DNA of 52,252 nucleotides, taken from assembly GCA_938010045.1 (NCBI GenBank), contig CALLFZ010000048.1, positions 1 to 52,252 on the forward strand, read 5' to 3'. This document shows positions 23,278-31,826 of this stretch, one piece after another. The notes under the pieces were generated by a model, which was not told the origin of the DNA, ran no database searches, and was given only the letters and a program-made list of their open reading frames with translations. Each line of letters starts with the position of its first letter. The stretch's first letter is position 1. This stretch comes from an uncultured bacterium (lineage in GTDB: Bacteria > Verrucomicrobiota > Kiritimatiellia > PWTM01). Position numbers and translations under genes: made by a program.

Positions 23278-24417
23278 ATGAGGGCGCATGGCCAGCCGAA
23301 CGCCGCCGGGCGTACCGAGACCCGCGCGGGGCCATCGGTCGTGCTTCTGTTCGGCGACGGCTATCGGGTGGAACAAGCGGCGCGCCGGTGGATGGCCGCG
23401 TGGTGTCCGCCGGAGGACCGTCTGTGGGGCGCGGAGGAAGTCACGTTGGACGGGGACGGCGAAGAGCCGATCATTTCGGCGCTGAGGGCGGTCCTGGTCG
23501 CGGTTGAGACGGCGCCGATGTTCGGCGAACGCAAGGCGGTGTGGTTCCGCGCGGGCGGGGTGCTGCCGTCGCCGCGGTTCGGGCGCGGTGGCGCCGAGCC
23601 CTGGATGCAGAAGCTTGTGGCGCGGATCCGCGACGGACTGCCGGTTGGCCATCATCTGCTGATCACGGGTTCGGCGATCGATCGGCGCAGCGCTCTATAT
23701 CGGGCCGTGCGCGAGTGCGGCGAGGTTGGGGACTATTCGCTGCCGGAGAAGCCGTGGGAGCGGCAGCGCGAGGTGCGCCGTCTCATCGAGCAGGAGCTCG
23801 CGGAGGCCGGCATCGCAATGGAGCCGGGGGCACTTGAAGTCTTGGTGGACCGGCTCGGCGCCGACGGACATCTGGTGCACAGCGAGATCGAAAAGTTGGT
23901 GCTCTATCTCGGCGACCGGCGCAGGGCGACGGCGACCGACGTACGCGAGATCATCACGGTCACGCGCGAAGTGGAGGGGTGGGACCTGGCCGACTGGATC
24001 GGTGCTCGCCAGCCCGCGGCCGCCATGGAGGTGCTGCGCCGGCTGCTCGATCAGCGCGCGGAGCCCATCCAGATCATCGGCGGCATCGAGAGCCGACTGC
24101 GGGACCTCGCACTCATCCGGATGGCGCTGGATCGGGGCTGGCTGCGGCGGACCGATCGGGGCGCGGTGTGGACCGACTCCAGCGAGGCGACGGCGGCGAT
24201 GGAGGGGTTGGGGGATTGGGATCCCCGCACGATGCATCCGTATCGGCTGGGGCGGTTGGCGGAGCAGGCGGAGAAGTTCACGACGGCAGAGCTAGCGCGT
24301 GCGGGTGAGGCGGCGACTCGCGTGAGGGAGCGGATGGTGGGAGGTTTTTCGTCGCCGGAGCTGCTGTTGGAACTGCTGGTGTTGCAGATTTCGCGGCCCG
24401 CCCGGAGGGCGCGATGA
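23278..24417 (+). CDS. holA: DNA polymerase III subunit delta (HolA)
   Basis: The 379-residue protein matches the delta clamp-loader subunit. It has an N-terminal RecA-like domain (VVLLFGDGYRVEQA), ETAPMFGERKAVWF typical of delta (usually PLFSDRRLVEV), and helical lid and collar domains (GADGHLVHSEIEKLVLY, then a basic QRAEPIQIIGGIESRLRDLALI stretch). Delta opens the beta clamp on DNA during replication. Length is normal (about 340-380). The ATG at 23278 follows a weak GTGAACG. The stop overlaps the next start (ATGA). Confidence 0.85.
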   Translation: MRAHGQPNAAGRTETRAGPSVVLLFGDGYRVEQAARRWMAAWCPPEDRLWGAEEVTLDGDGEEPIISALRAVLVAVETAPMFGERKAVWFRAGGVLPSPRFGRGGAEPWMQKLVARIRDGLPVGHHLLITGSAIDRRSALYRAVRECGEVGDYSLPEKPWERQREVRRLIEQELAEAGIAMEPGALEVLVDRLGADGHLVHSEIEKLVLYLGDRRRATATDVREIITVTREVEGWDLADWIGARQPAAAMEVLRRLLDQRAEPIQIIGGIESRLRDLALIRMALDRGWLRRTDRGAVWTDSSEATAAMEGLGDWDPRTMHPYRLGRLAEQAEKFTTAELARAGEAATRVRERMVGGFSSPELLLELLVLQISRPARRAR

Positions 24418-25289
24418 GGGGCCTCGGGGTGCGCCTCGGCGCATGGGTGGCCGTGGTGATCGCGGGCGCGGCGGGCGCCTGGCCGCCCAAGGTGCCGCTG
24501 CCGGTCGTGGGGCCGATGCTTCAGCCACCTCAGCCGCCGCCCGGCGCGGTACCCGACTTGTGGTTCCCGGTGGGCGAGCAGTTGAAATATACCCTCCAGT
24601 GGGGGCTGTTGAACGTCGGCACGGCGTTGGCGTGGTCGGAGTGGGTGAACGAGGAGGGCCGTTGGCAACTGGCGCTGCGCCTGCGCACGCGATCGAACGC
24701 GGTGCTGGACGCGATCTACCCGGTGGATGACTACATCGAGAGCCGTGTGGACCCGGCCACGTTTCTGCCGATCCGCTTCATCAAGAAGATCAACGAGGGG
24801 CGAAACCGTTACGACGAGGTCACCGTCTTCGACTATGCGGAGGGTGTTGCGCAATGGCGGTCGCTGTTGCGGGGGCGTGAAAAGGAGCTTCCGATTGACG
24901 AGACAATCCGCGACATTCCGACGCTGCTCTATTGGTTTCGCCGCGAACGACTGGCGCCGGGCGATGAGCGAGAGCTCCGGGTGATGGCGGACAACAAAAT
25001 CTACACCGTATTGCCACGGCCGGTGGCGATGGAAACGATTGCGGTTCCCGGATTCGGCCCCGTGCGCTGCATCCGGTACGAGCCGGCAGCAGAGTTCAAC
25101 GGGCTCTTCGTGCGGAAGGGGAAGGTTTGGTTGTGGGTCTCGGACGATGATCGCCGCGTGGCGATGAAGATCGAGGCCGAGGTGCCGGTCGCTCGGGTCC
25201 GCGCGGTGCTGAGCGAGATTCGGCAGCCGCCGCGAGTGGGCGGCGCGGGCGTCGAGGTGCGCGATCTGCGGCGGGCGCTGGCACAGTGA
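24414..25289 (+). CDS. DUF3108 periplasmic protein
   Basis: The 291-residue protein starts with a signal peptide (GAWVAVVIAGAAGAWP) and carries a DUF3108 beta-strand domain. The family-like stretches are WFPVGEQLKYTLQWGLLNVGTA near residue 47 and VRKGKVWLWVSDDDRR near 228. The biochemical role of DUF3108 is unknown; many members lie near envelope genes. It overlaps holA (ATGA) and sits 31 bp before the heptose-kinase and kdsB genes, suggesting a link to LPS or the outer membrane, which is inference. Confidence 0.8.
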   Translation: MRGLGVRLGAWVAVVIAGAAGAWPPKVPLPVVGPMLQPPQPPPGAVPDLWFPVGEQLKYTLQWGLLNVGTALAWSEWVNEEGRWQLALRLRTRSNAVLDAIYPVDDYIESRVDPATFLPIRFIKKINEGRNRYDEVTVFDYAEGVAQWRSLLRGREKELPIDETIRDIPTLLYWFRRERLAPGDERELRVMADNKIYTVLPRPVAMETIAVPGFGPVRCIRYEPAAEFNGLFVRKGKVWLWVSDDDRRVAMKIEAEVPVARVRAVLSEIRQPPRVGGAGVEVRDLRRALAQ

Positions 25290-25320
25290 GGACGCACGGC
25301 ATCCGGGGGCACAGGTGGGC

Positions 25321-26340
25321 ATGGCACTGACGATTCGGCGGGCTGAGGAACTGCTGGTGAGGTTTGGACGGCTGCGGATCGCGGTCGTGGGTGATGTCAT
25401 GCTCGACCGGTACATCGAGGGCGAGGTGGAGCGCATTTCGCCCGAGGCGCCGGTGCCGGTGGTCCGAGTGCGTGCGGAGCGGGCGGTGCCGGGCGGGGCG
25501 AGCAATGTGGCCGCGAACGTGCGGGCGATGGGCGCGCGCGCCGTAGTCTGCGGCCGAGTGGGCCGGGATGCGGCCGGGCGCGAGCTGCTGCGCCGGCTGC
25601 GCGCCGCGGGTATCGAGACCGACGGGATGTGCGCCGACCCGGATGCAATGACCACGGTGAAAACGCGGGTGCTGGCGGACCGCCAGCAGGTCTGCCGCGT
25701 GGACCACGAGCGCCCGTTGGAATGGGATCGTGCGCGGCTGAGGGAGGCCTGCGAGACCGTGGCGCGGATCGCGAACGAGTCGGACGGCCTCATCGTCGAA
25801 GACTACGGCAAGGGGTATGTCGTGCAGCCGGTGGTGGAGGCGGCGCTGCGCGCCGCGAAGGGCCGCGGCATTCCGACCGGTCTGGACCCCAAGGAAAACC
25901 ACGAGTTGAACGTGTCGGGGCTTACCGTGGCCACACCCAACCGCCGCGAGGCGTTTGCTGCGGTGGGCCGCCGCGACCCCGGCGCGGGCCCCTCTCCGTT
26001 GTCGGACCGGCCGCTGCTGGGTGTTGTGCGCGCGTTGCGGCGGCGTTGGTCCCCGCACCATCTGCTGGTCACGCTCGGCCCTCATGGCATGCTGCTGCTG
26101 GCGGGCGGGCGCCCGGTGCACATCCCGACGCGGGCGCTGGAGGTCTACGACGTCAGCGGGGCGGGCGACACGGTGATTGCGGTCGATGTGCTGGCGTTGG
26201 CGGCGGGGGCGGATCCGATCGAGGCGGCGGAGCTGGCGAACTACGCGGCCGGCGTTGTGGTGGCGAAGCTGGGCACGGCGACCTGCACGCCTGCGGAACT
26301 CCTGCGCCATATGCGCGAGTGCGGAGCGCCGGAGGCCTGA
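25321..26340 (+). CDS. rfaE1: D-glycero-beta-D-manno-heptose-7-phosphate kinase (RfaE1-type PfkB kinase)
   Basis: The 339-residue PfkB kinase has the RfaE1 features. GGASNVAANV is near residue 58, TTVKTRVLADRQQVCRVDHE near 110-130 (the heptose-binding region), EDYGKG near 160, and GAGDT with catalytic Asp283. It phosphorylates heptose-7-phosphate at C1 on the way to ADP-heptose for the LPS inner core. The protein lacks the C-terminal adenylyltransferase domain of E. coli HldE; that activity must be a separate gene, not in this window. The ATG at 25321 is preferred over a GTG at 25315. It ends 2 bp before kdsB. Confidence 0.85.
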   Translation: MALTIRRAEELLVRFGRLRIAVVGDVMLDRYIEGEVERISPEAPVPVVRVRAERAVPGGASNVAANVRAMGARAVVCGRVGRDAAGRELLRRLRAAGIETDGMCADPDAMTTVKTRVLADRQQVCRVDHERPLEWDRARLREACETVARIANESDGLIVEDYGKGYVVQPVVEAALRAAKGRGIPTGLDPKENHELNVSGLTVATPNRREAFAAVGRRDPGAGPSPLSDRPLLGVVRALRRRWSPHHLLVTLGPHGMLLLAGGRPVHIPTRALEVYDVSGAGDTVIAVDVLALAAGADPIEAAELANYAAGVVVAKLGTATCTPAELLRHMRECGAPEA

Positions 26341-26342
26341 CG

Positions 26343-27092
26343 ATGGGCGCGATTCTGGGCGTGATCCCTGCGCGATGGGGCTCCACGCGGTTTCCGGGGA
26401 AGGCGCTCCACCCGATCGCGGGGCGGCCGCTGCTGGCCCGTGTGATTGACCGCGTGCGCGGCGCGCTCCGTCTGAACGCCATTCTCGTGGCGACCGACGA
26501 TGAGCGGATCGCCCAGCTGGCCGTCGGTTGCGGCGTGGAGGCCGTAATGACCTCGCCCAGCCATCCCTCCGGCACAGACCGTATCGCGGAAGCGGTGCGC
26601 GGCCGTCCGGCGGATGTGGTGGTGAACATCCAGGGTGACGAACCGCTCGTGGATCCGGCGCTCATTGACGCGGTGGCCGAGGCCGTCGCCGGAGGCGAGT
26701 GGGATATGGCGACGGCCGCCGCGCCGATCCGAGATCCGGCGGAGGTGATCCACCCCGCGGTCGTGAAGGTGGTGTGGGCGGCCGACGGCGAAGCCCTCTA
26801 TTTTTCGCGATCGCCGATTCCCCACGATCGGGATGGATGCGCCCCGGCCGAGCGGGAACCGGTGTGGTGGCGCCACATCGGACTGTATTCCTATCGACGC
26901 GATTTTCTCGAGCGGTTTGTGCGAGAACCGCCCTGTCGCCTCGAGCGGATCGAGAAATTGGAACAGCTTCGCGCGTTGCATCTGGGCGCGCGGATCCGCG
27001 TGCTGCGGGCCGCCGATGCCGGCGTGGGCATCGACACGCCGGAAGATGTCGCGCGCGCCGAAGCGGCCCTGCGAGAACTTGGATTAACCTGA
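26343..27092 (+). CDS. kdsB: 3-deoxy-manno-octulosonate cytidylyltransferase (KdsB)
   Basis: The 249-residue nucleotidyltransferase has GVIPARWGSTRFPGKAL at about 6-22, the PSGTDRIAEA core, VVNIQGDEPLV near 97 and the DTPEDVA end. It activates Kdo to CMP-Kdo for transfer to lipid A, an essential early LPS step. Length is typical (about 250). It follows rfaE1 after 2 bp in the same operon, so the two together mark LPS inner-core synthesis and an outer membrane. Confidence 0.95.
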   Translation: MGAILGVIPARWGSTRFPGKALHPIAGRPLLARVIDRVRGALRLNAILVATDDERIAQLAVGCGVEAVMTSPSHPSGTDRIAEAVRGRPADVVVNIQGDEPLVDPALIDAVAEAVAGGEWDMATAAAPIRDPAEVIHPAVVKVVWAADGEALYFSRSPIPHDRDGCAPAEREPVWWRHIGLYSYRRDFLERFVREPPCRLERIEKLEQLRALHLGARIRVLRAADAGVGIDTPEDVARAEAALRELGLT

Positions 27093-27340
27093 CGCCGCCG
27101 ACCTCATTTCAGAAGCGCTAGGCCGCAGTTTGCTTCGTGCGTGTCCCCGGTTGCGACGCGCAGGCCATGGTTGACGCAGCTGCCGGCCCCCGACAACACC
27201 CCCACCGCCGGACCTGCGCCATTTGGCGACGGTCCTCGGAGGACGACCCGCCGTCGGCGAGAGGGCGATCCAGACCGAGAACGTTGTTGGCCGCGGACCC
27301 AATATCAAAAGTTTCGGTGCGCCCCGGCGAGGAGGGGTGG
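27093..27340. other. Convergent intergenic region, no gene seen
   Basis: Reading frames here are only shadows of the flanking genes. No tRNA or other RNA structure is visible, and no T-run terminator serves either kdsB or murJ. Confidence 0.5.
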
Positions 27341-28948
27341 TCAGTCCTCGGCGGAGGGAAGCGCGGAGCGGCGGCTGCGCACCGCGGCGATCATGTCGCT
27401 CCATTCGGGCATGCGCAGCAGACGGGCCATGCCGACATAGGCGCCGATGCCCGCGGCCAGACCCGCCAGGACCGAGGCGATCTGCGCCAGCTTTGTCGGT
27501 GCGGCGAACCGCCCCATTTCGCGCGCGACGATCGCGTGCGCCGCGATCGCGGCGCACGCGAGAACCGCACAGGACGGCACGATGCGCGCCACGCTGCGCC
27601 CGATGGCGGCCCAGTCGGCCGAGCCAATGCGCTGTTCAAGAATCACGGCCAGCACCAGCACGTTCAGTGCTTCCGACGCCACGACCGCATACGCGAGGCC
27701 CGCGTGACGCCACTCGAGCGGCCATGTGGATCGAAACGTCAGGCTCATCACTAGATTGGCGAGCACCGCGAACACGCCGATGCGCACCGGCGTGCGCGTG
27801 TCTTGCATACCGTAGAACGCGGGCACCACAACCTTGCCCAGACCGAAAAACACCAGTCCAATGCAATAGATGCGCAGACAGCGGACCGTGAGAAGAGTCG
27901 ATTGGGCGTCGAACTGGCGCCACTCGAAGCTCATGCGAACGATTGGCTCGGCGAGCGCGAACAGTCCGGTTGCGGCCGGCAGCATGCCGAACAGAATCAG
28001 TCGAATCGCATCGCTCACAGCCTGGCGCAGGCCGTCCAGGTCGCGCCGGGCGCCGTGCCGCGAAAAGTGTGGCAACAGCACCGTACCGAGCGCGGTGGCG
28101 AAGATGCCCTGGGGCAAGTAAATGAGGCGTTCGCTGAAATAGAGGGCGGCGGCCGCCCAGCGGCCGATCGAGGCGGCCAACATGGTCGCGAAGAACACAT
28201 TGAACTGGGAGACGGCGCGTCCGACCGCGGCGGGCGCCATCAGTGCGAGGACCCGTACCAACCGCGGGTCGCGCCGGTCGAGGCCCGGCCGCAGGTCCGC
28301 CCCCAACCGGATCAATTGCGGCACTTGGATTGCCCACTGGAGCACACCGGCGACGACGACGCTCCAGGCGACGCCGTACACTTGCTGCTCGGGTCGGGGG
28401 CCGAGGCGGGGGCAGATCCAGAGCAGTGTCGTGATTTCGACGAGGTTGAGCACCCATGGCGTGGCGGCGGGTACCGCGAATCGGTCGAAGGCATTGAGTG
28501 CGCCCATCGAAACGGCCGCCATACAGATAAAAAGAAGGTAGGGGACCATGATGCGGAAGAGCGACCAGGTGAGGCGGTGGGCCTCGTCCAGATCGGGCCG
28601 GGCGAGGGCGACGGTGGCCGCAAGAATGCCGAGGCCGACCAGAGCGCTCAGCACGATGGCCAGCAGCGTGAAGACCGAGCGTGCCAGCTGCCACGCTTCC
28701 GCGTCGCCGCCACGCTGGCGGCTTTCCACGAAGACGGGGATGAAGGCGGCGGACAAGGCGCCCTCTCCGAAGAGGGCGCGGAACAGGTTCGGCAGACGAT
28801 AGGCAATCACGAAGGCGGACATCGCGGCCGATGTGCCGAGCGCGCCCGCCAGCAACACATCGCGGACGAACCCGAGCACGCGACTAATCGAGGTCAGTGC
28901 GCTGACCACCCCGGCCGAGCGGATGAGTCGGCGGTTGTCGGCGGTCAT
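27341..28948 (-). CDS. murJ: Lipid II flippase MurJ (MviN family)
   Basis: The 535-residue membrane protein has about 14 predicted helices. The N-terminal MurJ pattern is SISRVLGFVRDVLLAGALG, followed by AYRLPNLFRALFGEGALSAAFIP, both well conserved in this family. A FGLGKVVVPAFYGMQDTRTPV loop is also family-like. MurJ moves lipid II across the inner membrane for peptidoglycan assembly. The ATG overlaps the stop of the upstream secreted-protein gene (ATGA), so it is the last gene of the envelope locus. Confidence 0.95.
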   Translation of the reverse strand: MTADNRRLIRSAGVVSALTSISRVLGFVRDVLLAGALGTSAAMSAFVIAYRLPNLFRALFGEGALSAAFIPVFVESRQRGGDAEAWQLARSVFTLLAIVLSALVGLGILAATVALARPDLDEAHRLTWSLFRIMVPYLLFICMAAVSMGALNAFDRFAVPAATPWVLNLVEITTLLWICPRLGPRPEQQVYGVAWSVVVAGVLQWAIQVPQLIRLGADLRPGLDRRDPRLVRVLALMAPAAVGRAVSQFNVFFATMLAASIGRWAAAALYFSERLIYLPQGIFATALGTVLLPHFSRHGARRDLDGLRQAVSDAIRLILFGMLPAATGLFALAEPIVRMSFEWRQFDAQSTLLTVRCLRIYCIGLVFFGLGKVVVPAFYGMQDTRTPVRIGVFAVLANLVMSLTFRSTWPLEWRHAGLAYAVVASEALNVLVLAVILEQRIGSADWAAIGRSVARIVPSCAVLACAAIAAHAIVAREMGRFAAPTKLAQIASVLAGLAAGIGAYVGMARLLRMPEWSDMIAAVRSRRSALPSAED

Positions 28949-29952
28949 GGCGGCGGACTCGCCAGCTCGGGTTCCCCCGCGAGGAGACGGGCGCGCGTGG
29001 CGAGCGCTTCAATGCTCATCCGCGGAGCCGTTGGAAAACACTCGATCAGGAAGGACGCGACGAGCACGGCGCCCGCCGGCAGCTCGAGACCATCGGCGGC
29101 CAGTTCGAGCTCGGCTACGCGGGCCGCACGGTGGGCATACGCGCGGGGGCGGAATCGCAACGGTTCGCGGTCGCGACGTGGCGGTGCTCGAAGCACCACA
29201 AGCCATCCCGGCAGTTCGACCGCCGCCCACGGGACGGCGACGGCGGCGGACTCCACGCGGTGTTCGCCGCCCAAATCGAGCCGATATACCCAAACTCCGG
29301 ACAGCCAGCGCCACGAAAAGCTTGGAGGCGGGTCGAACGCGATCGGGCGGACCGCCCCCGGTGCATCGGCGGCGGGCAGCATCACGCGTACCGGATCCGT
29401 GAACCGCAACACACACGCGGGACCGAGGGGAACGGGGGAGTCGGCCGTGCGCTCCCACTGGTCTTCGATCTCGATCGCGGCCGTGTAGGGGCTCACGCGG
29501 ATCGTTCGCGTCGCGCGCGCGGAAAGCGGCGGTGCGAACTGGCGGGACCAACGACAGAACGCCGCGCCGCTGCGCGCGCGCCATGCGCGGCCGGTCCAGG
29601 CGGGCGCATGGAAGACCGTCTCGGGCCAATATCCCTCCGCCCGCAGTGATGCCCATTCCGATTCCGGCACGGGCCAAACCCAACCGGGCGGCCGATGGAG
29701 GCGAGGGGACGATGTGGACGGCAGTGGGGATTGGAGCAGGTTTGTGCTGCCAGCCGGCGCCAGGGCGATCAGCGAGGCGCTGCGAGCGTCCACCGCCAGC
29801 GTGACCGTGGGCGTGCGCAACAGCCAGGTGTTCGGCGCGTTGAGATCGGAGCTGATCGGCGCGACGGGCGGGTCGTGCTCCATGTCCATCCCGAAGGCCC
29901 GCGCCACGACGATCGCGGAGGCCACGGCGAGGAAACTGCGCAAGGAGCGCAT
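28945..29952 (-). CDS. Secreted protein of unknown function (possibly DUF4380/mutarotase-like)
   Basis: The 335-residue protein has a signal peptide (SLRSFLAVASAIVVARAF) and is beta-rich. The first part (TVTLAVDARSASLIALAPAGSTNLLQSP) resembles the start of DUF4380 proteins, which adopt galactose-mutarotase-like folds, but the match is not strong. The ATG at 29952 follows the previous gene by 22 bp; longer frames run back into that gene's region. Its stop overlaps the murJ start. Function unknown. Confidence 0.6.
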   Translation of the reverse strand: MRSLRSFLAVASAIVVARAFGMDMEHDPPVAPISSDLNAPNTWLLRTPTVTLAVDARSASLIALAPAGSTNLLQSPLPSTSSPRLHRPPGWVWPVPESEWASLRAEGYWPETVFHAPAWTGRAWRARSGAAFCRWSRQFAPPLSARATRTIRVSPYTAAIEIEDQWERTADSPVPLGPACVLRFTDPVRVMLPAADAPGAVRPIAFDPPPSFSWRWLSGVWVYRLDLGGEHRVESAAVAVPWAAVELPGWLVVLRAPPRRDREPLRFRPRAYAHRAARVAELELAADGLELPAGAVLVASFLIECFPTAPRMSIEALATRARLLAGEPELASPPP

Positions 29953-29974
29953 CCGCCCTTCGCGGCGCGCGCGA

Positions 29975-30856
29975 TCAGAACTCGCCGTGCACGCCCACCG
30001 CGAACAGAATGCCGTCATCCACCTTGGCGTCCTGAAACAGACCGGCCTCGTAATCGAATTCACGATTCAACAGCCAAACGAGCCGGGCCGAGACCGTCAG
30101 CCATTGTCCGCCGCCGACCTCCAGGCCCACGTAGAAGCGATGATCGCGGAGCATGAAGTCCCCCTTCTCGTCATTGCGCGAGAGCGAGAACTGCCAGACG
30201 CGGTTGACCTCGTATCCGCCCAGCACCGCGAGTTCGGGGAGGAGGCGCCAGTGTAGACGAGTCTCCGGATAGCCGATGTCGGCTGTGAGCGATGGGGTGG
30301 GCCGCCATCGCACGCGAAGCAAAGGATCCACCCAATTCTCGAAGCTCGGATACAGGCTGAATCCGATCTGGCCGGCCAGCGTGCGGTCAGCGGCCGCGAT
30401 CGCGGAGAAGGAGACGGGCAACGTGAAATCGTCGAGTTCAATGTGCTCGACCTCCGCGTAGTAGCCGGGCATGGCCTCCGTCCGCAACGTGAGGCCGGTC
30501 GGCAGCCGCAGGTCCCATCGCGAGCGGACGTACAGTTGGCCGAAGAGGGTCGGCACTTCGTAATGGTCGCCATTGATCGAGAACCACAGTCGGCCCCGGA
30601 GCGTGACGTCGAGGGTGCCGGCGGTGAGGCGGTAGTAGCCGAGCGAGATGTGGCCGGCGCTCTCGACGAAGCCGTAGGAATCGGAGGAGTGCTCGATCGT
30701 TTCCGTGGGCGAAATGCTGATCGAGCCGCCCGCCCACGGTTCGCGGTCACCGTCCGCGATCGGACAGGACGTCGGAGGGCGCATGACCCAGGCGGCCGGC
30801 GACGCCATGGCCGCGGCCAGGGCGCCGACCATCACTCCCGCGCGCAACGTTCGCAT
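29975..30856 (-). CDS. Outer-membrane beta-barrel-like protein
   Basis: The 293-residue protein has a signal peptide (GVMVGALAAAMASPAA), then alternating polar/hydrophobic beta strands such as LDVTLRGRLWFSING, RLPTGLTLRTEAMPGYY and LTVSARLVWLLN, and ends in phenylalanine (GVHGEF), as outer-membrane proteins often do. These traits suggest a barrel in the outer membrane. No specific family is recognised. It follows the secretin-like gene after 7 bp, so the two are very likely cotranscribed. Confidence 0.6.
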   Translation of the reverse strand: MRTLRAGVMVGALAAAMASPAAWVMRPPTSCPIADGDREPWAGGSISISPTETIEHSSDSYGFVESAGHISLGYYRLTAGTLDVTLRGRLWFSINGDHYEVPTLFGQLYVRSRWDLRLPTGLTLRTEAMPGYYAEVEHIELDDFTLPVSFSAIAAADRTLAGQIGFSLYPSFENWVDPLLRVRWRPTPSLTADIGYPETRLHWRLLPELAVLGGYEVNRVWQFSLSRNDEKGDFMLRDHRFYVGLEVGGGQWLTVSARLVWLLNREFDYEAGLFQDAKVDDGILFAVGVHGEF

Positions 30857-30863
30857 CGCACGA

Positions 30864-31751
30864 TCATCTCCCCACGGCGCCCTCGAGACGTTCAGGCCCG
30901 GCCGCCGGGAGGGCATCCGTCACGGTCGGCGTCAGCTCCAACTCGATCTTATCATGACGGCCGCCGCGCCGGATGCCAACCAGGAAGCGATCGTAGAAAT
31001 CGGCATGCGTCGAGGATCCGCCGAACCGCACCGTCTCGCCCGGCGCGGCGACGAGTTCGGTCGCGACGCGTTGAAAGCGCCAGCGCAGCGGTCCTCGCTC
31101 AGAGACACCCGAGAGCTCCGGCACCAACCGGATGAGCACACGGCGATTCGAACCCTGTCCGATCACGGTGGGCTCAACCACGAGCGACGCGCCGACCGCG
31201 CGCCAGCGGACCGCGACCGTGGTGATGCCCCAGCCGATGGCGCACTGCTGCAGCCAATCGAGGTACGGGACCTCCTCACCGATGTGGAGCGACGCGGATC
31301 GTCCGCTGAGAACCGATACAGTCTGCACGAGATCTTCGGCGGTTTCGCTGAATCGCCCGCCGAGCTGAGGGTGCAGCGTGAGCTCGCCCGAAACGCGGCC
31401 GCCGCCGATGTCGACGGTACCGCCGACCTCCGTCGCGGCGGCGAGTTCGCGTGAGCGACCGACGGTGCGGCGTCGGACTTCAATCCGAACCATCGGAGGC
31501 GGCGCCGCGGCACTGCGCGTGAGCTCGGCGACCTGCGCATGTTCGGCCTCGGTGGCGTAGAGCAGCAGGCGTCGTCGCGGCGCATCCACGACGAGGCGGC
31601 TGCCGTCGGAGAGGGCGGCGCGGGCAATCTCCGCGATCGTGTCGGGGTCCGCAAAGTCGACTTCGTGGACCCGGAACACACGTGAGGTGGAGGCTACGTC
31701 GGCCGCGACGGCCGTTCCGAGGCACGCGGCAAGGATGAGCAGTCGGTTCAT
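30864..31751 (-). CDS. Short secretin-like protein (type II/III secretion GspD-type domain)
   Basis: The 295-residue protein has a signal peptide (MNRLLILAACLGTAVAADV). An N-terminal part (about 25-90) resembles secretin short domains (FADPDTIAEIARAAL...GSRLVVDAPRRRLLLYATEAEHAQV). A C-terminal part resembles the first part of the secretin core (VQTVSVLSGRSASLHIGEEVPY, with later VEPTVIG and VRLVPELSGV segments). Full secretins are 400-800 residues, so only a short form is present and pore formation is doubtful. A candidate promoter sits upstream at 31769-31797. Confidence 0.65.
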   Translation of the reverse strand: MNRLLILAACLGTAVAADVASTSRVFRVHEVDFADPDTIAEIARAALSDGSRLVVDAPRRRLLLYATEAEHAQVAELTRSAAAPPPMVRIEVRRRTVGRSRELAAATEVGGTVDIGGGRVSGELTLHPQLGGRFSETAEDLVQTVSVLSGRSASLHIGEEVPYLDWLQQCAIGWGITTVAVRWRAVGASLVVEPTVIGQGSNRRVLIRLVPELSGVSERGPLRWRFQRVATELVAAPGETVRFGGSSTHADFYDRFLVGIRRGGRHDKIELELTPTVTDALPAAGPERLEGAVGR

Positions 31752-31768
31752 GGCGGGATCTCCGATCC

Positions 31769-31797
31769 AGCATTCCACCGCCGCCGTCCGTGCGCAA
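31769..31797 (-). promoter_or_regulatory. Possible internal promoter before the secretin-like gene
   Basis: On the minus strand TTGCGC and AATGCT are 17 bp apart in the 75-bp gap after the AsmA-like gene, the largest gap inside the envelope locus. The -10 is weak. A GGAGAT ribosome site lies 6-11 bp before the ATG. Confidence 0.25.
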
Positions 31798-31826
31798 GGC
31801 GCCGGTGCTCGGGGGCCGCGTCGTTG

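Noticed and set aside
27084-27557. Small minus-strand gene in the kdsB/murJ gap
   Set aside because: Its residues are Arg-rich, without a motif, and it overlaps the murJ 3' end in another frame.
27803-29488. 561-residue plus-strand frame opposite murJ and the secreted protein gene
   Set aside because: It covers real minus-strand genes with recognisable domains, and its own composition is low in hydrophobic residues and without motifs.
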